Made by a program: the position numbers and the translations under genes
Shown: one piece after another, positions 8,162 through 18,197 of the stretch
Layout of the letters: each line of letters opens with the position of its first letter
How positions within the stretch are numbered: position 1 is the stretch's first letter
Assembly (NCBI GenBank): GCA_031553565.1
Contig: JAVBLK010000019.1
Coordinates: forward strand, 114,071-178,070
Length of the DNA: 64,000 bases
Origin: JAVBLK01 sp031553565
GTDB lineage: Bacteria > Bacillota > Clostridia > Christensenellales > DUVY01
Direction of reading: 5' to 3'
The notes under the pieces: model-generated
Seen by the model: only the letters and a program-made list of their open reading frames with translations
What the model was told of the DNA's origin: nothing
Database searches by the model: none

Positions 8162-9409
8162 ATGAGCTTAACAAAAACAATAAACAGACTGCTGATAATA
8201 GTTTTTTTAGTTTTGTATACGGCCGCGGCGGCGCATATTTCTTTTTTTTGCGGACGGACGTATGCCGCCGGGAAGTTATCCGACTGCATGACGAACACTT
8301 CGGCGGTCTTAACCGGGGATGAGGCCGGGCCGGCAGCAAGCGGCAGCGAAACTGCCGGGGCCGCGCTTTTCGGCACCTCGGCAGAAGGGATGATGCTGAT
8401 GGAGGCCAACAGCGGCAGGGTTTTGGCCAGCAAGGGCGCGGCGCTCAAACTGGAAATGGCCAGCACGACAAAGATCGTGACGGCCATCACCGTTATTGAA
8501 AACTGCGAGCTTGAAAAGGTGATAAAGATCCCTGCCGCCGCGGTCGGGATCGAGGGAAGCTCTATCTATTTGCAAAAGGACGAGGAGCTGTCGGTCGAGG
8601 CGCTGCTTTACGGCCTTATGCTGCAATCCGGAAACGACTGCGCAGTCGCGCTTGCCATGCACGCAGGCGGCAGTATCGAGGGCTTTGCCGAAATGATGAA
8701 TGGAACGGCGGTTAAGGCAGGCGCGTCCTGCAGTAATTTTGTCAATCCGCACGGCCTGCACCATAAAGACCATTATACGACTGCGGCGGACTTATGCAAG
8801 ATCAGCTGCTATGCGATGTTTAACCCTAAATTCAAGGAAATCGTATCGACCAAGCAATATAAAACGACGTGGGCAGGGCGCGACTACGGCCGCGTGATCA
8901 ACAATAAAAACAAGATATTGTTCAGTTATGACGGCGCAAACGGCGTCAAGACGGGCTTTACAAAGGCCGCGGGCCGCTGCTTTGTAGGCGCGTCCGAAAG
9001 GGACGGTATGCAGCTGGTATGCGTGGTTTTGAATTGCGGGCCGATGTTCCAGGATAGTATGAGCCTTATGACTGCGGCATATAACGCGTACAAAATGACC
9101 GAGATCCTGCCCGCGCAAAAGCACGTATGCGCAGTCGAGGTCGTCCGCGGCAGGAAAGCCTATGTCAGGGCGTACACTTACCGGCCGCTGAAATATCCGC
9201 TTATGGCGGGCGAGGAGGCCGCCTTGCGCTGTACGGCGGAGCTGCCGGAAAAGCTGGTCGCGCCGGTAAAAAAAGACCAAACTATCGGCGAGGCAAAGAT
9301 TTATTTAGGGAACAGGCTGATCTTTTCGGAGGAGATCCGCGCAATGGACGAGGTAAAATCGACAACGCTTGCCGAACGTATAGGCGAGATAATAGACGGC
9401 ATATTCTAA
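8162..9409 (+). CDS. D-alanyl-D-alanine carboxypeptidase (S11, DacF/DacB type)
   Basis: Penicillin-binding protein that removes the terminal D-alanine of peptidoglycan stem peptides outside the membrane. 415 residues. A hydrophobic N-terminal export segment is at about 9-28. The three active-site motifs of family S11 are STTK (S101, K104), SGN (S156-N158) and KTG (K263-G265). The C-terminal part (about 310-400) fits the beta-rich PBP5-like C-terminal domain. The start ATG has AGAGG 8 nt upstream. Its position behind gerW is a common clostridial arrangement, and a DacF-like role in spore cortex or in vegetative wall maturation are both possible. Confidence 0.93.
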   Translation: MSLTKTINRLLIIVFLVLYTAAAAHISFFCGRTYAAGKLSDCMTNTSAVLTGDEAGPAASGSETAGAALFGTSAEGMMLMEANSGRVLASKGAALKLEMASTTKIVTAITVIENCELEKVIKIPAAAVGIEGSSIYLQKDEELSVEALLYGLMLQSGNDCAVALAMHAGGSIEGFAEMMNGTAVKAGASCSNFVNPHGLHHKDHYTTAADLCKISCYAMFNPKFKEIVSTKQYKTTWAGRDYGRVINNKNKILFSYDGANGVKTGFTKAAGRCFVGASERDGMQLVCVVLNCGPMFQDSMSLMTAAYNAYKMTEILPAQKHVCAVEVVRGRKAYVRAYTYRPLKYPLMAGEEAALRCTAELPEKLVAPVKKDQTIGEAKIYLGNRLIFSEEIRAMDEVKSTTLAERIGEIIDGIF

Positions 9410-9553
9410 TTTTTTTTCTTCATAAAGCTCTTTGAGCGGAAAATTTCGTAAGCACGGGTTTTTGCAATGACATGCGAAAATATAAAAATTTTGTAGATTT
9501 ATATGTAAAAGCTAGCTATTTTGTAAACATTGTGTTAAAATTATTAGTATATT

Positions 9554-12500
9554 ATGAAGAAAATAACTGTATGGACGCTGGTCTTTATTTTTTGTTGCGG
9601 AATTTTCGCCGCAGGCTTTTCATTTGATTTAAAATACGGGAATATAGTTACTGGTGATACAAAGGTTGCGCGTGCGGCGGCCATAACGGCTTCAACGTCG
9701 CTTGCCGGCGGCGGAACGCCTATGGAACCTTATGAGATAAGCACAGCGGGCGACCTGGCTTTTCTTTCCGTAAGGATGGCGGGCTCCCATACTGAATATA
9801 GTACATATTATAATAAATACTTTAAGTTTGTATATACTGAGCAAAACAACGGTGAAATTGATTTTTCAGGTCTGGATTTTGTGTCTATCGGCGCATCGGC
9901 GCTTACAGTAGACTACACGAGCGACAACGGCACTTTTTCAAATGCTGCCGCCGTTTTTTCAGGGCATTTTAACGGCGAGTATACTTTGTCCGGCGAAAGA
10001 AAATTCTTAAAGATAAAGAACCTTTCAAGCCCGCTTTTTAACGCCACCGAACTTGCTTTTATCCGCAATATCGATTTTGAGAATGTCAATATAACAGGCA
10101 CAGGCGCGGCAACGGGCGCGGTCGTGAATTTCGGCATTGATACCGAGGTCAGGAATTGCAGCGTCAGCGGCTCGGTCAGCTTTTCAGGATACGCAGGCGG
10201 CGGCATAATGGGTTTCGGCATAAGGAGTTCTGTCTTTGCATGTGAAAACAGTGCGGCGGTCAAATCCAATAATTCTGTAATAGGGTCAAAGCCTCTTTCG
10301 TCTATGCCTAAATCGGGCGGATTAGCCGGCGCAATGATAAAAGGCGGCCTTGGTGATTGCATAAACACCGGTAAGGTCAGCGGCACGCTTGCGGGCGGTA
10401 TTCTTGGTTACGGCTTGCAAGCCTCAATCAACCGCTCTATAAACGCAGGGCAGCTTGTAAGGTCAGGAACTGATGATCCGTATATCAACGACAACAATTT
10501 TACGCCCAACAACATCCCTGTAGGAGAGTTTATCGGCGCAACCAATACGGGCTGCATGATAAAGAGCAGCTTTTACGACAGCGATATAAACGCGGCTGCA
10601 ACAGGATATACCCCGGGAACCTTGATAGGCGCAAGGAATTATGACGGCGAAAATCCGACGGGCAGCCCGCTGCTGTTCGATACGGTCGAGGTAACGCCTT
10701 TAAGCACCGTCCAAATGGCCGGGCCCATACAGCAGAAAAAGAACATGGGCGGCGTTTCCGCCGGCAGCTATTCCCTTGAATTCAAAAAATGGTGGGATTA
10801 CAGTACCACAGGCTATCCGCGCCCCATCCGCTGGGAAATGTGGGTTGACAGCGCCGAGGCGCCGGAGTACGACAGCGACAGTAATACATATATATTGCCA
10901 AATATTCAGATTAACCAAAGCAGTAAAGAAAATGCAATAATTCTTGCAAAAAATCTTGCGTATATTTCGTACATGGTAAATAACGGCGAAACACCGAGTG
11001 CAGCTATTGATTTTTATCATTATTTGACGTCTAGTCATTACAACGGGCAAACAGCCGATCTTGGCGGGAAGCTATGGATTCCAATTGGGAACAGGAAAAA
11101 TCCGTACAAAGGCAAATCGGTTGGTTTAATTTTTTATAATAGAACTCAAACCGATCAATATCAATGCTTTATTATGAATATGACGATAAACACCGCTCTT
11201 TCGGATCAAGGATTCATCGGCGTCGTCGAGCCAAGTGCCAGTGAGATGGTGTTCCAAAATATCCATATAGGTTCGGTAGATATTTACTGCGGTTCCATCG
11301 GACAAACCGCCGGTTTTGCGACGCGGTTTCTGGCAAATACGCATTTGGGATTTATTAACTGCATCTTAACGGGCACAATTCTTTCATACGGAGATGCTGC
11401 CGGCTTTACCGGCGGTTTTACTGAAAAGCATTCCGATGAGAATTTTTATCCACATATCCACCAATCCGGAAACAACGCCGCAATAAAATCGGACTCCGGC
11501 AGTGCAAGCGGTATCGCGTCTAAATTTCCCGCTTTTCTGCCAGATGCAAACTACGATTTAAATATATATTCCGGCGTCGCCAATTGTTTCAATACTGGGG
11601 CGATAACGGCACTAAAAGGGCTTGCGGCAGGCCTTATCGGTTTTATGCCAGCGCCGGATGAGCAGACCTGCATTTTATCAACGTCTTATAATGCCGGCGC
11701 AATTTCCGGCAACAATACTGCGGCGCTTATCGGCGGCATAGGAAACGGCGCAACTGCAACGATTGATAAATGCTATTATTTGACCGGCCAAACGCCTGTT
11801 TTTTCTGCGCCGGTCGGGACGCTGGTCACAAATTCTCAATCGCTAGTGTTGGCTGAAATGAGAATTGACGCACAGACGCCAATTACCGGGATGACGCATT
11901 TGAACTACGCAGATCTGAGCGTAGGTGACGCCTTTGCTCCTTGGAAAGCAAAAGGCGCTGAGGCAGGCGAACTGGCATTCAGTATTCTGGGCAACTTAGG
12001 TTGTCCGCTGCCTACGCGCGCGTTTCCTTTTTACAATGTTGAAACAAGAACAAATGAAATTTATGGTGATACTGAGCTGCACAGTAAGATAATAATTGCA
12101 GGAGAATCACTCCATAATAATCCGGAACGCCAAACCAGCGCAGCAATGACTGTCGAAATGACGGCAATTCCTATGCTTGATAATCTTAATATGCATCCTG
12201 AGACTCATTCATGTTGGGTGAATGTAAAGTCAGGTCCCGTAGATCATGGCAATATAAATTCGATTACTATGGTTTCGGGCAGTGCGGATAATATGACAGG
12301 CGACAGATATCTTTATCAGGCCAACTTTAACCCGCTGCGTTCCGTTACGGTTTATACTAACGATATTACAAAAGGCACAATTTCTGCCGGTTTGGCTGCA
12401 GCGGGAAAAAGCGTTTATACAATGCCTAACGGCGCGATAAGCGGCGCGGCGGTCAAATCGACGGATACTATCACGCTGAACACCTCAGAAAACGTTGGTT

Positions 12501-15500
12501 ATTCTTTTTTAGGTTTTTACACGGATAAAGCGATGGAGGAGACGTCACGCTTTACCGGCTTCACTAATGTCGAAAACAATTATACTATAACATATAATTC
12601 ATCGACTCCCGACCTTATTCTGTACGCAAAATTCGGAGTGTCGACTGTCCAGAGTCAGGTTAGTATTGCATATGCGACGGGAAGCAATTCCACGTTCGGC
12701 ACGATACTGATAAACGGCGGCGCGGGGCCGGTAACGGCAAATGCGGGGACGACCGTAACGCTGACCGCGGCGGTTAACGGCAACAATGATTTTGCGGGCT
12801 GGTATACTGACCCTGCCGGGAATACTCCTGCGGCAGGCTCTTATCAGGGCACGCCGTATACATACATCGTTCCCGCATCTAACGCTACCGTATACGCGAA
12901 GTTTATTAAAAAAAGTCAGATTCGGGCGCTTGTAAAAACGGACTGTGCCGGCGGCGGCGCGGTGGCGGTCACGGGCGGCAACGGATATAAGTCGCAGAAT
13001 ACTACGGTTGAGTTTACAGTCACCGACATTACGGAGCATTGGGTGTTTAAGGGCTGGTACATAGATTCAGGCTGTACCGTGGCGGCGGCCGGAGCGTCCA
13101 CAGTCTTTCCGTACACCTATACGCATACGGTCGGCGCGGCGGACTTTGACCTGTACGCAAAATTTGAAAAGCAAAACCAACTGAAGGTTGATAAGGACAG
13201 CTACAACGGTGACGACAAAGGCGACGGGACGGTAGCGGTAACAAACGGCGGCTGGGCGTTGCCGGGCGAAAAGGTCACTATTTCCGCGACCCCTGCGGCC
13301 TCGGGCACAAGCGCCTATGAGAATGTATTTGACGGCTGGTATACGGATAGTACCTTTACAACAAAAGTTTCCGGAATAACGAAAACCGGCGAATATGCTT
13401 ATGAATACACTATGGGCGTGGCCGCCGAAACCACTGTTTACGCCAAGTTTATCCGGCTGAACTACTTTGATATAACGATATTTGGCGGCACGGACGGCAA
13501 AAACAATACAGGCGGCACGGTGGAATTTATTGGGGGCAACGGCACAAGGGTTTTAAAAGGCTTGCAGCGCACGATAAAGGCTACGCCGGAAACAGGCTAT
13601 ATATTCTCCGGCTGGTATGATACGTACGGGACAGACGACGTTGCCGGCAGCCCGATTGCCGGGGCTCAAGAGGAATATACGGTAACGGTTACAGAGGAAA
13701 AGCAATACTACGCCAAATTCACAAAAGTATATTTTATTAACGCCGGAAACGGGAATAATCCGAACGGCACAGGAAACGTTTCCGTGTCAAATAAGCATAC
13801 CGGCTTATTGCCCGGAGAAAGCGTCACGCTTACGGCAACGCCGACAGGGATCTCTGTATTTTTGGGCTGGTACGATAATGAAAACTTTACCGGCGGCGAG
13901 AAAAGCAATCCAAGCGGCGAACCGCTGGCCGTATGGGAGCTGACCGTTTCTCCTGAAAACGGCGACAAGACCTATTACGCTAAATTTTTGAATCAATATA
14001 GTATTTCCGCTTCATCAAGCCCGGCTGATATCGGCGCTTTATCGGGCGGCGGTTTAGTTTTATACGGTGGAGGCACGACATTGACGGTTACAGCGGTGCC
14101 GGGCGGCTATCGTTTTGACGGCTGGTATCGCGCCTCTGATACAAGCTTTACAAACAAGCTGAGCATCGGGGACTCGCTACAGCTTGTCATTACAAACATT
14201 ACTGCTGATGCGGATTATATTGCAAGGTTTGTAATACAGTACACTGTTACGCTTAACGCGCCGGTAAACGGTACGGTTGAATTTTTGATACCTATCGGCG
14301 CGCAGTCGCCGCATACCTTTGACGCAAACGATAGGTTTGCTTTAAGGGCAGTGCCAAACATTGGCTACCGGTTCGACGGCTGGTATCTTGACGGCGGTTT
14401 TGCGCAAAAAGCCTTCGACGGTAATTCGGTTGACGAAATTACAAGGGATTACAGCTTGTTCGCCAAGTTCACAAGGGTATATTTTATCACTGCGGAATTG
14501 GGCGACAGCGGCCACGGCACGGTTTCGGGCACCGTAACGGGCGTTGTTTTGGGCAGCAGCGTTACTCTTACCGCAACGGCGGAAAGCGGTTACGGCTTTA
14601 GTGGCTGGTACACCGATAGGGCCTGTTCGGAAAACAAACGGGTATCTGAAGATACAGAATGGACATTCAGTATCACTGATGAAAACGGCGACAAGACCTA
14701 TTACGCAAAGTTCCTTTACAAGTATTTAATCAATAAAACGTCTGATCCCGAAAGTATCGGCGCGGGCCTATCGGGCGGCGGGTTTGTTTTATACGGTGAA
14801 GGCACGACGTTGACGGTTACGGCGGTGCCGGACGGCTATCGTTTTGAAGGCTGGTTTTTGTCAACTGATACAAGCTTTACAAACAAGCTGAGCATCGGGG
14901 ACTCGCTACAGCTTGTCATTACAAACGTTACTGCTGATGCTGATTATATTGCAAGGTTTATAAAACAATACACAGTTACGCTTAACGCACCGGTAAACGG
15001 TACGGTAGAATTTTTGATACCTATCGGCGCGCAGTCGCCGCATACATTTGACGCAAATGGCGCTTTCACATTGAAAGCCACTCCGGATACGGGCTACCGG
15101 TTCGACGGCTGGTATCTTGACGGCGGTTTGACGCAAAAAGCCTTCGACGGTAATTCGGTTGACGAAATTACAAGGGATTACAGCTTGTTCGCCAAGTTCA
15201 CAAGGGTATATTTTATCACTGCGGAATTGGGCGACAGCGGACACGGCACGGTTTCGGGCACCGTAACGGGCGTTGTTTTGGGCGGCAGCGTTACGCTTAC
15301 CGCAACTGCCGAAAGCGGTTACGGCTTTAGTGGCTGGTACACCGATAGGGCCTGTTCGGAAAATAAACGGGTTTCTGAAGATACAGAATGGACATTCAAT
15401 ATCACTGATGAAAACGGTGACAAGACCTATTACGCAAAGTTCGTGATCCAATATACGGTTACGGCCGGTATGTGCGCCGGCAGCCCCGGCAGTGCGTCGG

Positions 15501-17299
15501 GCGGCGGTACGTTTAACGTAGGCACAGAAATTACGGTAACGGCGACTGCGCCTACTGAGGGAACTTATCGTTTTGCCGGCTGGTTTAATAAAGCCGTGGA
15601 CGGTGACAAGATAGAGGACGCCGGCAGCACATATACTTTTACATTGACAAATAATTGCTTTTTCTACGCAAAGTTTGTCAGGACATATAATATTACCATC
15701 GTTATCACTCCCGCGGGCGGGGGAACCGTAAACGTGTCCTCGGGGACATACGACGAGGGTACGCAGCTTACGCTTACGGCGGCTGCCGCGGCAAATTACC
15801 GCTTTGTGCGCTGGGACGGCGTCGGCAGTCAATCGGGCAACGATTTCACAATCACGGTAAACGGCGATCTTACGTATACGGCAGTATTTATGCTTCAGCA
15901 TAACGTCACCATAAAGGCCGAGCCGTCAGCGGGCGGCACAATTATTGACAACAGCGGCAAGGTCGATGACGGCGGAAGCGTTGAGTTAGAAGTCACAGCA
16001 GTTGCTTTTGGCTACCGGTTTAACGGCTGGTATCGCGGGAGCGTTAACAGTAACAATAAGATTTCGGGAAACTATACGTATACCGTACCTGACATTACCG
16101 CAGGATCTGTGTTTATAGCAAGTTTTATTAAGACCCATACCGTTACGCTTTCAGCGGGCGAGGGCGGTTCCATTCCCGGACAGTCCGTGAATACATATGA
16201 CGAGAATACGGACGTTACGATCACCGCCATTGTAAGCGGCTACTATAAGTTTACCGGCTGGTATGACGCGGAGACGGGCGGGACGAGGATCTTTGCAAGC
16301 AATCCTTACAAAATAACCGGTATCGCCCAAGATTATATACTTTTTGCGCGGTTCGAGAGGGTTTACAGCGTCACGATCAGTATAACCGACGGGGATTTCG
16401 GCAATCTTTCCGTAAAAGTCAATAACTTGCCTGTAGCAACGGCGGACGGCCTTACGCAGCTGTCATTAAACGACAATGTCGCTCTGTCTGTCGGCACACT
16501 GCCGGAAGGCTATGAGTTCGGCGGCTGGTACTCTGATTCCGGCTTTATTAACAGGCTCGATACCGTGACGGCCGGGACGGTACCGGCGTTCAGTGTTTCA
16601 TCCAATTCGGAGTATTGGGTCAGGTTTTTGAGGATATATATTGTATCAGTGCAGATCGAAACACCCGGACAGACCGGAGTAACGGGCGGCAGCGTGTCTA
16701 TAACGGACACGGCAGGCCATAGCGTTACGACATGGAAGGAAGGCGACATAGTTAAATTTACCGCGGTTCCTGTCGAAAATTACGCCTTTGCCGGCTGGTA
16801 TTCGGATGCGGCGCTTACAAACCGCCTCTCAAAGGAAAATCCGTATGCAGTAACGCTTGGCGAGTCTCAATCTTTGGTCGGCATATTCAATGTTAACGCC
16901 GAATATAAAATCTACGCAAAGTTCTCACTCGTATATATTGCTGAACCAACGATTACGGTAACGCTGAATCCTGCCGTCAGGGGCGGGACGGTGACGGGCG
17001 GCGGCGAGGTCACGGTCGGCGCCACGGTCAGCCTTAACGCGGTTGCAGATAAGGGCTACAAGTTCAAGGGCTGGTATGACGCCGCTACGGGCAAGCTATT
17101 GTCTAAGAGCGCGGAATATTCGTTCACGGCCGGGGACGCCGCGCTGACATTGACGCCTAAGTTCAGCAAAAAGGCCAATGTAGGGCTGGGGATAGGACTG
17201 TACCTGTTGGCGGTCTATCTTACGGGAGCCGGCTTCCTGGTATACCTGTATATTGCCGTCCCGGTCATGAAAGAAAGAAGGAGAGAGTTAAACGACTGA
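9554..17299 (+). CDS. Giant surface protein with GLUG-like and InlB-B (Flg_new) repeats
   Basis: 2581 residues. The N-terminus is a signal peptide (basic KK, hydrophobic core, Ala-rich site near residue 40). Residues about 50-840 contain two runs of short repeats of the GLUG type (GG..G......CxNxGxV pattern), typical of right-handed beta-helices. From about 970 to 2515 some 19 modules end in an aromatic F-x-G-W-Y motif followed by a YAKF-like strand, the InlB B-repeat or Listeria-Bacteroides repeat. The end has one transmembrane helix (about 2545-2572) and a charged cytoplasmic tail, with no LPXTG. A 729-bp tandem duplication lies at 13965-15422. Likely role is adhesion or polymer binding at the cell surface (inference). 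The start ATG has no clear ribosome site. A hydrolase gene overlaps its stop codon. Confidence 0.9.
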   Translation: MKKITVWTLVFIFCCGIFAAGFSFDLKYGNIVTGDTKVARAAAITASTSLAGGGTPMEPYEISTAGDLAFLSVRMAGSHTEYSTYYNKYFKFVYTEQNNGEIDFSGLDFVSIGASALTVDYTSDNGTFSNAAAVFSGHFNGEYTLSGERKFLKIKNLSSPLFNATELAFIRNIDFENVNITGTGAATGAVVNFGIDTEVRNCSVSGSVSFSGYAGGGIMGFGIRSSVFACENSAAVKSNNSVIGSKPLSSMPKSGGLAGAMIKGGLGDCINTGKVSGTLAGGILGYGLQASINRSINAGQLVRSGTDDPYINDNNFTPNNIPVGEFIGATNTGCMIKSSFYDSDINAAATGYTPGTLIGARNYDGENPTGSPLLFDTVEVTPLSTVQMAGPIQQKKNMGGVSAGSYSLEFKKWWDYSTTGYPRPIRWEMWVDSAEAPEYDSDSNTYILPNIQINQSSKENAIILAKNLAYISYMVNNGETPSAAIDFYHYLTSSHYNGQTADLGGKLWIPIGNRKNPYKGKSVGLIFYNRTQTDQYQCFIMNMTINTALSDQGFIGVVEPSASEMVFQNIHIGSVDIYCGSIGQTAGFATRFLANTHLGFINCILTGTILSYGDAAGFTGGFTEKHSDENFYPHIHQSGNNAAIKSDSGSASGIASKFPAFLPDANYDLNIYSGVANCFNTGAITALKGLAAGLIGFMPAPDEQTCILSTSYNAGAISGNNTAALIGGIGNGATATIDKCYYLTGQTPVFSAPVGTLVTNSQSLVLAEMRIDAQTPITGMTHLNYADLSVGDAFAPWKAKGAEAGELAFSILGNLGCPLPTRAFPFYNVETRTNEIYGDTELHSKIIIAGESLHNNPERQTSAAMTVEMTAIPMLDNLNMHPETHSCWVNVKSGPVDHGNINSITMVSGSADNMTGDRYLYQANFNPLRSVTVYTNDITKGTISAGLAAAGKSVYTMPNGAISGAAVKSTDTITLNTSENVGYSFLGFYTDKAMEETSRFTGFTNVENNYTITYNSSTPDLILYAKFGVSTVQSQVSIAYATGSNSTFGTILINGGAGPVTANAGTTVTLTAAVNGNNDFAGWYTDPAGNTPAAGSYQGTPYTYIVPASNATVYAKFIKKSQIRALVKTDCAGGGAVAVTGGNGYKSQNTTVEFTVTDITEHWVFKGWYIDSGCTVAAAGASTVFPYTYTHTVGAADFDLYAKFEKQNQLKVDKDSYNGDDKGDGTVAVTNGGWALPGEKVTISATPAASGTSAYENVFDGWYTDSTFTTKVSGITKTGEYAYEYTMGVAAETTVYAKFIRLNYFDITIFGGTDGKNNTGGTVEFIGGNGTRVLKGLQRTIKATPETGYIFSGWYDTYGTDDVAGSPIAGAQEEYTVTVTEEKQYYAKFTKVYFINAGNGNNPNGTGNVSVSNKHTGLLPGESVTLTATPTGISVFLGWYDNENFTGGEKSNPSGEPLAVWELTVSPENGDKTYYAKFLNQYSISASSSPADIGALSGGGLVLYGGGTTLTVTAVPGGYRFDGWYRASDTSFTNKLSIGDSLQLVITNITADADYIARFVIQYTVTLNAPVNGTVEFLIPIGAQSPHTFDANDRFALRAVPNIGYRFDGWYLDGGFAQKAFDGNSVDEITRDYSLFAKFTRVYFITAELGDSGHGTVSGTVTGVVLGSSVTLTATAESGYGFSGWYTDRACSENKRVSEDTEWTFSITDENGDKTYYAKFLYKYLINKTSDPESIGAGLSGGGFVLYGEGTTLTVTAVPDGYRFEGWFLSTDTSFTNKLSIGDSLQLVITNVTADADYIARFIKQYTVTLNAPVNGTVEFLIPIGAQSPHTFDANGAFTLKATPDTGYRFDGWYLDGGLTQKAFDGNSVDEITRDYSLFAKFTRVYFITAELGDSGHGTVSGTVTGVVLGGSVTLTATAESGYGFSGWYTDRACSENKRVSEDTEWTFNITDENGDKTYYAKFVIQYTVTAGMCAGSPGSASGGGTFNVGTEITVTATAPTEGTYRFAGWFNKAVDGDKIEDAGSTYTFTLTNNCFFYAKFVRTYNITIVITPAGGGTVNVSSGTYDEGTQLTLTAAAAANYRFVRWDGVGSQSGNDFTITVNGDLTYTAVFMLQHNVTIKAEPSAGGTIIDNSGKVDDGGSVELEVTAVAFGYRFNGWYRGSVNSNNKISGNYTYTVPDITAGSVFIASFIKTHTVTLSAGEGGSIPGQSVNTYDENTDVTITAIVSGYYKFTGWYDAETGGTRIFASNPYKITGIAQDYILFARFERVYSVTISITDGDFGNLSVKVNNLPVATADGLTQLSLNDNVALSVGTLPEGYEFGGWYSDSGFINRLDTVTAGTVPAFSVSSNSEYWVRFLRIYIVSVQIETPGQTGVTGGSVSITDTAGHSVTTWKEGDIVKFTAVPVENYAFAGWYSDAALTNRLSKENPYAVTLGESQSLVGIFNVNAEYKIYAKFSLVYIAEPTITVTLNPAVRGGTVTGGGEVTVGATVSLNAVADKGYKFKGWYDAATGKLLSKSAEYSFTAGDAALTLTPKFSKKANVGLGIGLYLLAVYLTGAGFLVYLYIAVPVMKERRRELND
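13965..15422 (+). repeat. 729-bp tandem duplication inside the giant surface protein gene
   Basis: Unit 1 is about 13965-14693 and unit 2 about 14694-15422; the period of 729 bp (243 codons) is read from identical blocks such as ATTTTTGATACCTATCGGCG at 14281 and 15010. Each unit encodes three InlB-type modules. The last third (14473-14712 against 15202-15441) differs at only about a dozen positions, while the first third has drifted more. Confidence 0.9.
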
Positions 17300-18009
17300 T
17301 GCTGCATAACGCCGGCGATTGTAATATCTCTTACAGGATCTATGGTAAAAGCGGGCGGCCGCTAGTTTTTCTGCACGGCAACGGCGAGGACCACCTTGTT
17401 TTCAGGCAGCTGATAGAGTATTATCAAAATAGCTACAGGATCATCGCGGTCGATACAAGGGGGCACGGCAAGTCCGGGCGCGGCAATAGGCCGCTGGATT
17501 TTAATACTTTATCAGACGATATTATCGGTCTTATAAAGGAAACCGGCGCGGACAAGCCCGATATAATAGGCTTTTCGGACGGAGCGAACACAGCTGTCCA
17601 TATCGCCATTAAGGCGCCCGATGCAATCGGGAAGCTGGTGCTTATCGGCGGTAATATTAACCCGTCGGGAATGAATGCCGGCACGTTGTTTTTATTAAAA
17701 GTGAGCCGCGCATTAAAAAGCTTTGCACGTATTTTCAGGAAAAGTGAAAAGGCGGAATTCGGGATAGAGCTTATGGATCTTATGCTGAAACATCCGGCGC
17801 TTACATTTTCCGACTTATGTAAAATCAAGAGCCGGTGCCTCATAATTGCGGGCAGCCGCGATATGATAAGGCCGCAGCATACGCGCGAAATTGCGGCAAG
17901 CATCACGGGGTCCCGGCTTGTTATAATAAACGGCAATCATTTTACGGCTTTAAAACAGCCCAAGGAAGCCATAACTGCCATTGACGGGTTTCTTAACGGC
18001 GCAAAGTAA
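17299..18009 (+). CDS. Alpha/beta hydrolase
   Basis: 236 residues of the alpha/beta hydrolase fold. HGNGEDH near residue 25 is the oxyanion-hole loop, the nucleophile elbow is GFSDG near 95 (serine in the GxSxG position), and a histidine in GNHFTAL near 214 completes the expected triad, with an aspartate in the strand before it (SRDM near 192). No signal peptide, so cytoplasmic. The ATG overlaps the TGA of the surface protein gene by one base, so the two genes are probably translated together. Substrate is unknown. Confidence 0.85.
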   Translation: MLHNAGDCNISYRIYGKSGRPLVFLHGNGEDHLVFRQLIEYYQNSYRIIAVDTRGHGKSGRGNRPLDFNTLSDDIIGLIKETGADKPDIIGFSDGANTAVHIAIKAPDAIGKLVLIGGNINPSGMNAGTLFLLKVSRALKSFARIFRKSEKAEFGIELMDLMLKHPALTFSDLCKIKSRCLIIAGSRDMIRPQHTREIAASITGSRLVIINGNHFTALKQPKEAITAIDGFLNGAK

Positions 18010-18043
18010 TGCAGCGCCGCGCGCTTAACCGGTTTCAAAATAC

Positions 18044-18072
18044 TTGTAATTTGTTCTATTTTCTGTTAAAAT
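18044..18072 (+). promoter_or_regulatory. Promoter of the LysR-type regulator gene
   Basis: TTGTAA at 18044-18049 and TAAAAT at 18067-18072 with a 17-bp spacer, giving a leader of about 120 nt. Confidence 0.6.
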
Positions 18073-18197
18073 TCCGTCATAGCTGTACACAATATTTTTT
18101 GCTGTCCCATAGAGAATTGTTATAGCTGGATATTCTATACGCATGTGCATTTTTATGATTTTTATAAGGTGATGAATACATTTTAGGGGACGTTACA

